This document shows, one piece after another, positions 1 through 4,312 of a DNA stretch of 6,291 bases. The stretch is from an uncultured Prevotella sp. (GTDB taxonomy: Bacteria > Bacteroidota > Bacteroidia > Bacteroidales > Bacteroidaceae). Both the position numbers and the translations under genes were made by a program. The notes beneath the pieces are model-generated. The model was not told the origin of the DNA. It saw only the letters and a program-made list of their open reading frames with translations, and ran no database searches. Positions within the stretch are counted from its first letter, which is position 1; each line of letters starts with the position of its first letter. The stretch spans positions 1 through 6,291 of the forward strand of contig CALZAP010000093.1 in NCBI GenBank assembly GCA_945614335.1, given 5' to 3'.

Positions 1-40
1 GGAGCAAACGAGCGGCAAAGTACTTAAAAAAACTCTTCAT
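1..40 (-). CDS. Start of an unidentified gene, cut by the window edge
   Basis: On the minus strand an ATG at 38-40 opens a frame with no stop before the left edge. The 13 complete codons read MKSFFKYFAARLL. The gene follows the rsmE stop by 20 bases (41-60) on the same strand, with an A/T-rich lead-in like those of its neighbours, so it is probably the next gene of the operon. The visible residues are basic and hydrophobic, which would fit the start of a signal peptide or membrane anchor, but 13 residues cannot settle this. I do not recognise the family. Confidence 0.5.
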   Translation of the reverse strand, partial: MKSFFKYFAARLL

Positions 41-60
41 TTATACCTAATAATAAAATG

Positions 61-783
61 CTATCTTCGTTTAGCCAGATTGGCCATCATCACAGCCGAA
101 AGCCCGGCGGTTTCAGTTCTCAGGCGGAAGTCGCCTAATGATATGGACTTATATCCCGCCTCCATTGCCTTTTTCACCTCCTCGACAGAGAAATCACCTT
201 CCGGGCCAACCAATACAGTCAGTTCAGCATCCTTGTCGAGAGACATTACGTCATTGAAGAAGTCGGTTCTTTCAAACTCCTCATAGCAATGTGCAATATA
301 TTTCGCACCTTCACAAGGACGTGAGATGAACTCTTCGAACGACTCTATCTCGTCAATGATGGGTTTCTCGGCCTTTCTGCTTTGTTTCATGGCGGCTACC
401 ACAATTTTCTCGAGCCTTTTGGTTTTCACCACCCTTCTCTCCGAATTGTCACAGTTAAGGAACGATATCCTGTCGAATCCGATTTCTGTAGCTTTTTCCA
501 CCATCCATTCCATTCGTTCCATCATTTTCGTGGGCGAAACCACAAGGTGTATTTTGCCATGCCAAGGCTTTGTCTGCGGCAAGGTACGAATGATTTTATA
601 CAAGCATCGCCTTGTGGCAGCCAGGGTGATTTCCGCTTCAAAGAAATTGCCACAGCCGTCGGTAATCATCATTGTGTCGCCCGTCTTAAGTCGTAACACT
701 CGCAGGGCATGCATAGCTTCCTCTTCAGGCATCTCTTCCCGGCTCGGAGCATCAGGAACATAGAAAAATCTGACTTCTTTCAT
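61..783 (-). CDS. rsmE: 16S rRNA (uracil-1498-N3)-methyltransferase RsmE
   Basis: This 240-residue protein matches the usual RsmE length (about 240). The family transfers a methyl group from S-adenosylmethionine to N3 of U1498 in helix 44 of 16S rRNA, in the assembled 30S subunit. Residues 1 to about 70 form the PUA-like RNA-binding part, with the family's H-x-x-R-V-L-R pattern at about 25-31. The SPOUT (trefoil-knot) methyltransferase domain follows. It carries PTKMMERMEWMVEKATEIGF at 84-103, QSRK at 134-137, the AdoMet-site loop VGPEGDFS at 192-199 and the knot motif LGDFRLRTETA at 216-226. The loop has Asp where many proteobacterial members have a second Gly (GPEGG). I recall this as common in Bacteroidota and do not read it as inactivation. 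The ATG at 781-783 starts directly into the PUA domain and lies 12 bases after the permease stop. Identity is secure. Confidence 0.96.
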   Translation of the reverse strand: MKEVRFFYVPDAPSREEMPEEEAMHALRVLRLKTGDTMMITDGCGNFFEAEITLAATRRCLYKIIRTLPQTKPWHGKIHLVVSPTKMMERMEWMVEKATEIGFDRISFLNCDNSERRVVKTKRLEKIVVAAMKQSRKAEKPIIDEIESFEEFISRPCEGAKYIAHCYEEFERTDFFNDVMSLDKDAELTVLVGPEGDFSVEEVKKAMEAGYKSISLGDFRLRTETAGLSAVMMANLAKRR

Positions 784-795
784 ATTATCGTTGAG

Positions 796-2061
796 TTATT
801 TATTAGGGTCTACAGGTCTGAAAACCAAAGTGAAGGTTATTGCAACAAATAAAGCGTAAGCGGCAAATATAAACCAGCATGTGGACCATTCGCCCACGAT
901 GAATGAATTGTCGCCAAAACTCTCTGTAATGGTATATTGGTTAACCACCCATTGTGCCGCCAATGTGCCAATGGTGGCTCCTATTCCATTTGTCATCAGC
1001 ATAAACAGTCCCTGTGCGCTTGAACGCATTTTCGCGTCGGTATTCATATCAACGAAAAACGCGCCACTGATGTTGAAGAAATCAAAGGCAACGCCATAAA
1101 CAAGCATTGAAAGCACAAACATCCACACGCCATTTCCGGGGTCGCCAAGTGCGAAAAGCCCGAATCTCAACACCCATGCCATCATGGCTATCAACATCAC
1201 GTTTTTTATACCGAACCTCTTCATGAAGAAAGGAATAAGCAGTATGCAGCATGTCTCGCTTATCTGAGACAGCGACAACAAGATGTTGGTATGTCTCACG
1301 CCAAACGTGTCAGCATATTCCGGCATCGACGCGAAGCTGGCAATGAAAGGATTGGCAAAGCCGTTGGTAATCTGAAGACTTACACCGAGCATCATCGAGA
1401 AAAGGAAGAACAATGCCATCTTCTTCTGTTTTAACAACGAGAAAGCCTTCAGGCCGAATGCTTCCGCAAACGAGCTTTTTTCCTTGCTACGGTTCACTTC
1501 ACACCTTGGCAAAGAGAAACAATAGAGGAAAAGCATGATTCCCAATACTCCGGAGGTCATGAACTGCATCTGGCTGGCTTCAAAATCCATGATGTCCACA
1601 AACCACATGGCAATGATAAATCCGATGGTGCCGAAAACCCTTATTGGCGGGAAGTCCTTCACCGTGTCCATGCCGGCTTTTTGCAATGCGTTGAAAGCTA
1701 CGGAATTGGACAATGCCAATGTAGGCATATAGAAAGCGATAGAAAAAGAATATAATGAAAACACGACAGATGTCTCTATTGCCTGCTCGTTAGTCATGCA
1801 ATAATAAGCCAAGGCCACCATCAGTCCGCCAGCCAAGAGATGGCAATAGCCGAGCATTTTCTGAGCCTGAACCCATCTGTCAGCCACAATACCAATAATG
1901 GCGGGCATAAACAACGACACTATTCCCTGCATGGAATAGAAGAAACCGATGTTTGCCCCTAATCCGATTTCGCCGAGATACCTTCCCATGGAAGTGAGGT
2001 ATGCTCCCCATACCGCGAACTCAAGGAAGTTCATTGCAGCTAAACGTACTTTAAGATTCAT
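796..2061 (-). CDS. nupG: NupG-type nucleoside:H+ symporter (MFS permease)
   Basis: This 421-residue, very hydrophobic protein is similar end to end to E. coli NupG (418 aa), a major facilitator that imports nucleosides with protons across the inner membrane. Shared stretches seen directly are the N-terminus MNLK with FLEFAVWGAYLT at 12-23, MPAIIGIVADRW at 52-63, YMPTLALSNS at 111-120, DFPPIRVFGTIGFI at 136-149, FSMMLGVSLQITN at 221-233, SQISET at 265-270, KNVMLIAMMAWVLRF at 286-300, GDP at 306-308 and VYGVAFDFFNISG at 321-333. About twelve membrane segments are expected, with a central cytoplasmic loop near residues 185-212. The gene sits 12 bases after the 69-codon gene and 12 bases before rsmE, so it is probably cotranscribed. 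The substrate is inferred from family; a close relative such as a xanthosine permease is possible, and nothing here fixes purine versus pyrimidine preference. Confidence 0.93.
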   Translation of the reverse strand: MNLKVRLAAMNFLEFAVWGAYLTSMGRYLGEIGLGANIGFFYSMQGIVSLFMPAIIGIVADRWVQAQKMLGYCHLLAGGLMVALAYYCMTNEQAIETSVVFSLYSFSIAFYMPTLALSNSVAFNALQKAGMDTVKDFPPIRVFGTIGFIIAMWFVDIMDFEASQMQFMTSGVLGIMLFLYCFSLPRCEVNRSKEKSSFAEAFGLKAFSLLKQKKMALFFLFSMMLGVSLQITNGFANPFIASFASMPEYADTFGVRHTNILLSLSQISETCCILLIPFFMKRFGIKNVMLIAMMAWVLRFGLFALGDPGNGVWMFVLSMLVYGVAFDFFNISGAFFVDMNTDAKMRSSAQGLFMLMTNGIGATIGTLAAQWVVNQYTITESFGDNSFIVGEWSTCWFIFAAYALFVAITFTLVFRPVDPNK

Positions 2062-2073
2062 AATATTCTGTTT

Positions 2074-2283
2074 TTAATTAGTCAATATTTCACCTTGGTA
2101 GTATGCCCGGGCTTTTCCGTCCTCGTCTGTAACGATACTGACTTCACCCGGCAACCATTCCGTCTGAGGTTCCTCACCGTGAAACTCCCTCACCCTATTC
2201 ACCAGTCCGTCAACTATTTCCACCACTCCCATCCTTACTGTCCTATTGTCGACGGCCACCCTGTGTGCAGCAACTTTTCTCAT
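2074..2283 (-). CDS. Small conserved-looking protein of unknown function (69 aa)
   Basis: This frame encodes 69 residues and is probably a real gene: it fills the space between two operon members, starts at an ATG after A/T-rich sequence, and ends 12 bases before the permease start. It has no signal peptide, membrane segment or cysteine. The sequence looks like a small beta-rich fold: RKVAAHRVAV, then VVEIVDG at 20-26, TEWLPGEVSIV at 41-51, DEDGKARAYYQGE at 53-65. The pattern 'hydrophobic-x-I-x-D-G ... W-L-P-G' resembles the small N-terminal beta domain of amidohydrolase-superfamily enzymes (for example dihydroorotase-like proteins). The metal-binding barrel that would follow is absent, so no catalysis is expected. 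That resemblance is an inference. I recall similar small proteins in Bacteroidales at comparable positions but cannot confirm a family. Confidence 0.7.
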   Translation of the reverse strand: MRKVAAHRVAVDNRTVRMGVVEIVDGLVNRVREFHGEEPQTEWLPGEVSIVTDEDGKARAYYQGEILTN

Positions 2284-2285
2284 TA

Positions 2286-2330
2286 TTATCGTTCGTTCAC
2301 CTTTTTTATTTTCAAGTCCGCATTCTCCAT
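2286..2330 (-). CDS. Possible 14-codon upstream reading frame
   Basis: On the minus strand ATG at 2328-2330 opens MENADLKIKKVNER and stops with TAA at 2286-2288, leaving two bases before the ATG of the 69-codon gene. The stop and start are thus close enough for reinitiation or coupling. There is no SD, no run of one amino acid that would suggest attenuation, and frames this short are common by chance. It is listed because its position is suggestive, not because coding is shown. Confidence 0.15.
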   Translation of the reverse strand: MENADLKIKKVNER

Positions 2331-2348
2331 TGCGTTTGGTCTCTTGGG

Positions 2349-2380
2349 CAGACTTTCTGCAGGTTTGGATATGGAGTCTG
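2349..2380. repeat. Short inverted repeat in the intergenic gap
   Basis: CAGACT at 2349-2354 and AGTCTG at 2375-2380 are exact reverse complements separated by 20 bases; a CTGCAG palindrome lies inside the loop at 2357-2362. A 6-base stem with a 20-base loop is weak as RNA structure, and no T-run follows on either strand, so it is not a convincing terminator. An operator is possible but unsupported. Confidence 0.25.
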
Positions 2381-2411
2381 GAGTTTTGGTAGTTAAGTTT
2401 GGGCGTTTGAG

Positions 2412-3212
2412 TTATGTGTAGTACTTTTTTTGAGCAGGCTCAGTGTCCTTGGGCTTTCTCATTCTCAACATCTGTATATTGTTGATAAACATCAGCTTAA
2501 GTGTTGAAGACTCGTCACGTCCTTTATCAAGATACACAAATCCCCTCAAATCCCTTACAAGATGCTCGTTGTTTGGCACGACCCTCATTTGCGTATAGCC
2601 CGACACCATCACATTCTGGCTGTATGAAGCCACACTGTCGTTGTCGTATCTTACGGCAAGATACAATACCGCATCCTTCGAACCGCTTTGATAGATGAAG
2701 TTTGTGTCGAACGACAAAAGGTAGGTGTCACCCTTTCGGAACGAGGTGTCGGCCTTCACTTCGAAGTCAAACCTGTTGTACGGAACAGAAGGGACAAGCA
2801 TAAAAGCCTTCTTGTCCCTCCAGATGTCCGCAGTGTCCACGCTTGAGATGAAACGACGTCTTTGTGAACTGGCGGCAGTTCCCTCCGCCTCCAGGTTCAT
2901 CCTGTCTTCAAGTCTTGCATATATCTTTCTCAGGTAGTCAGCCCTTCTGTAGTAGTAAACCATGGAAGAGTCGAACTGAGCCTCGGTAAGGTCGTGTTTT
3001 TTTAATACAGCCAGGAAGTATGTGCGTCTGTTGTACTCTATCCTGCCGTCTTTTGAGTCTACGGTGGCCATGGCCTGCGACATGTAATAGTCGTAAAGCA
3101 CATCTTCCATCTCGTCGGGAGAGATGTATTCACTTGGCACGGTGGGTTTACAACCTACAGTTACAATAGCGGCAATAAGTAAAAAGAAGACCTTTACCTG
3201 TCTTGTAGTCAT
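2412..3212 (-). CDS. DUF4296-type predicted lipoprotein
   Basis: This 266-residue protein starts with a lipoprotein-like signal peptide: a basic start (MTTRQVK), a hydrophobic stretch at about 8-19 and Cys21 preceded by T-V-G. The lipobox is imperfect because Thr sits at -3 where Leu, Val or Ile is usual. Residues about 25-110 match what I recall of DUF4296, a Bacteroidota family of unknown function: PDEMEDVLYDYYMSQAM at 32-48, then KKHDLTEAQFDSSMVYYYRR at 71-90 and LRKIYARLEDRM at 94-105. The second half (about 130-255) looks beta-rich, with alternating hydrophobic residues, and ends in a basic tail. It would be an envelope lipoprotein anchored in the inner or outer membrane; no strong surface-export signal (acidic run after Cys) follows Cys21. 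The gene starts 8 bases after lspA, whose product would process it. The function is unknown. Confidence 0.82.
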   Translation of the reverse strand: MTTRQVKVFFLLIAAIVTVGCKPTVPSEYISPDEMEDVLYDYYMSQAMATVDSKDGRIEYNRRTYFLAVLKKHDLTEAQFDSSMVYYYRRADYLRKIYARLEDRMNLEAEGTAASSQRRRFISSVDTADIWRDKKAFMLVPSVPYNRFDFEVKADTSFRKGDTYLLSFDTNFIYQSGSKDAVLYLAVRYDNDSVASYSQNVMVSGYTQMRVVPNNEHLVRDLRGFVYLDKGRDESSTLKLMFINNIQMLRMRKPKDTEPAQKKYYT

Positions 3213-3220
3213 TTCACGTT

Positions 3221-3901
3221 TTACTTTAATTCTTTCTTTTGAGCCTTATCTTCTCGTTCGTCGATACCGAAAATCCTCGACCATGAAAGTTCGGAACATT
3301 CCTGTCTGTAAAACAGCAGCAACAAAGCCACTGCAACACTTATCGAAGAGTCGGCAATATTGAACACCGGACTGAAGAACACATACGGTTCTCCTCCATA
3401 GAAAGGAACCCATTCTGGCAATACTGTGTCAATGATAGGAAAATACAGCATGTCAACCACCTTCCCGTACAAGAAAGAGGAATAGCCTTGACCCGGTGCC
3501 ACCAGTGAAGAGACAGTATATGGTGTCGATGCGTCAAACACCACGCCATAGAACATTCCGTCGATCATGTTTCCGACAGCTCCGGCCAAAATCATCACCA
3601 GACACACGACATATCCCCATCTGGAATTGTTTCTCAATTCACGAATGATATACTGCACGAGTATGGCAATAAGCGCAAACCTCATGAGCGAGAGAGCCAG
3701 TTTACTGCCGAGCTCCATGCCATACGCCATACCGTTGTTTTCAATAAACATTATCTTGAACCATGAGAATATCTCGAAACTCTCGTGAAGGGTCATATTT
3801 GTCTTCACGAGAATTTTCGAGACTTGGTCCACGACGAGTATTGAGACCAGTATAATCAGGGCGTTTCTTGCCCTTGTCATTGTCCTTGACATTGAGCTCA
3901 T
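3221..3901 (-). CDS. lspA: Lipoprotein signal peptidase (signal peptidase II)
   Basis: LspA is an inner-membrane aspartyl protease that cuts the signal peptide of diacylglyceryl-modified prolipoproteins just before the lipid-bearing Cys. Family signatures are all visible: VVDQVSK with Asp25, ENNGMAYG at 54-61, GNMID with Asn111 and Asp114, and FNIADSSI with Asn181 and Asp184. Asp114 and Asp184 are the expected catalytic pair. Four membrane segments lie near 13-31, 67-88, 96-118 and 178-198. At 226 residues it is longer than E. coli LspA (164). The extra length is mainly about 122-170, between the catalytic Asp residues, plus a charged tail after 200. The usual Arg after the first catalytic Asp (GNxxDR) is Gly115. 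The chosen ATG (3899-3901) overlaps the upstream stop as ATGA; Met4 or Met8 are possible alternative starts. Confidence 0.95.
   Translation of the reverse strand: MSSMSRTMTRARNALIILVSILVVDQVSKILVKTNMTLHESFEIFSWFKIMFIENNGMAYGMELGSKLALSLMRFALIAILVQYIIRELRNNSRWGYVVCLVMILAGAVGNMIDGMFYGVVFDASTPYTVSSLVAPGQGYSSFLYGKVVDMLYFPIIDTVLPEWVPFYGGEPYVFFSPVFNIADSSISVAVALLLLFYRQECSELSWSRIFGIDEREDKAQKKELK
3898..3901 (-). promoter_or_regulatory. ATGA stop/start overlap, probable translational coupling
   Basis: The lspA start ATG (3899-3901) and the TGA stop of the DksA-like gene (3898-3900) share bases as ATGA on the minus strand. No SD precedes lspA. Such overlaps usually let terminating ribosomes restart on the next gene, so LspA synthesis is probably tied to translation of the DksA-like protein. 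Confidence 0.6.
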
Positions 3902-4275
3902 TTGCGTTTCTGCTTTGACTCGACACTAAGGGTGGCATGAGGCACTGCTCTCAGTCGTTCCTTTGGTATGAGCTTGCCTGTTATGCGGTCGATACCATAA
4001 GTCTTGTTCTTTATGCGTACCATTGCCGCTTCCAGTCCTTGGATGAACTTTTGCTGGCGGCTGGCAAGTTGGATGAGCTCCTCCTTTGATTGGGTGGCAC
4101 TTCCTTCTTCGAGCACCTTATATGTTGGCGATGTGTCGTCAACATCATTGCCGTTTTTGTTCATCAGGGTGTTCATCATTTCATCATAGTCGCGCTTGGC
4201 GAGTCTGAGCTTTTCTTCAATTATGGCCTTAAACTCTTCGAGCTCTTGGTCACTGTAACGTGTCTTTTCTTCCAT
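3898..4275 (-). CDS. TraR/DksA-like protein without zinc-finger cysteines
   Basis: The 125 residues have the DksA layout: a helical N-terminal part (about 8-38), an acidic turn (DVDDTSPTYKVLEEGSAT, 44-61), a second long helix (about 62-92) and the C-terminal globular motif YGIDRITGKLIPKERL at 93-108 with VPHATLS at 111-117. Together the helices form the coiled coil that DksA-type factors insert into the RNA polymerase secondary channel. Aligned with E. coli DksA, the four zinc-binding Cys positions are Asp96, Thr99, Ser117 and Ser120, so no zinc site remains; the protein has no Cys at all. The rest of the finger scaffold (TG, I-P-x-x-RL, P-x-A) is kept, so the fold is probably retained. It may modulate transcription initiation, perhaps with ppGpp, but this is inferred from family. 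The gene starts 37 bases after ileS and overlaps lspA by four bases. Confidence 0.88.
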   Translation of the reverse strand: MEEKTRYSDQELEEFKAIIEEKLRLAKRDYDEMMNTLMNKNGNDVDDTSPTYKVLEEGSATQSKEELIQLASRQQKFIQGLEAAMVRIKNKTYGIDRITGKLIPKERLRAVPHATLSVESKQKRK

Positions 4276-4312
4276 TTTTAAGATATTTAGAGGTATTCAA
4301 GCAATTATCAAC

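Larger units (their letters stand above)
2284..2411. other. 128-base intergenic gap, the longest in the window
   Basis: This is the only sizeable gap between genes. On the minus strand it is rich in A and C and poor in T. I found no TAnnTTTG-type Bacteroidota promoter on the minus strand, no SD sequence, and no hairpin followed by a T-run. It contains a 14-codon frame abutting the next gene, a 6-base inverted repeat, and five GTTTG or GTTTTG words on the plus strand (at 2334, 2363, 2383, 2397 and 2405). It may separate two transcription units or be a long untranslated spacer. Confidence 0.5.

Noticed and set aside
326..763. Long plus-strand frame (145 codons) opposite rsmE, with a second one (104 codons) at 382-696
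   Set aside because: Both lie wholly inside a secure RsmE gene on the other strand. Their translations are Ser-rich and low in recognisable motifs, typical of antisense shadows.
864..871. TATATTTG on the minus strand, matching the TAnnTTTG promoter consensus
   Set aside because: It lies inside the permease gene and has no TTTG at the expected upstream distance; a chance match is likely.
2349..2380. Inverted repeat as a rho-independent terminator after the DUF4296 gene
   Set aside because: The stem is only six bases with a 20-base loop, and no T-run follows on either strand.
2095..2421. Plus-strand 108-codon frame over the 69-codon gene and the 128-base gap
   Set aside because: It runs antisense through one gene and into the end of another, with a His/Phe-rich composition and no family resemblance. 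The minus-strand 69-codon gene fits the operon better.
3340..3938. Alternative minus-strand frames (69 and 65 codons) inside or across lspA
   Set aside because: They overlap in another frame the lspA and dksA-like sequences, which carry clear family motifs.
4276..4312. Promoter or terminator in the 37-base gap between ileS and the DksA-like gene
   Set aside because: The gap is A/T-rich but contains no TAnnTTTG or TTTG pair and no stem-loop.
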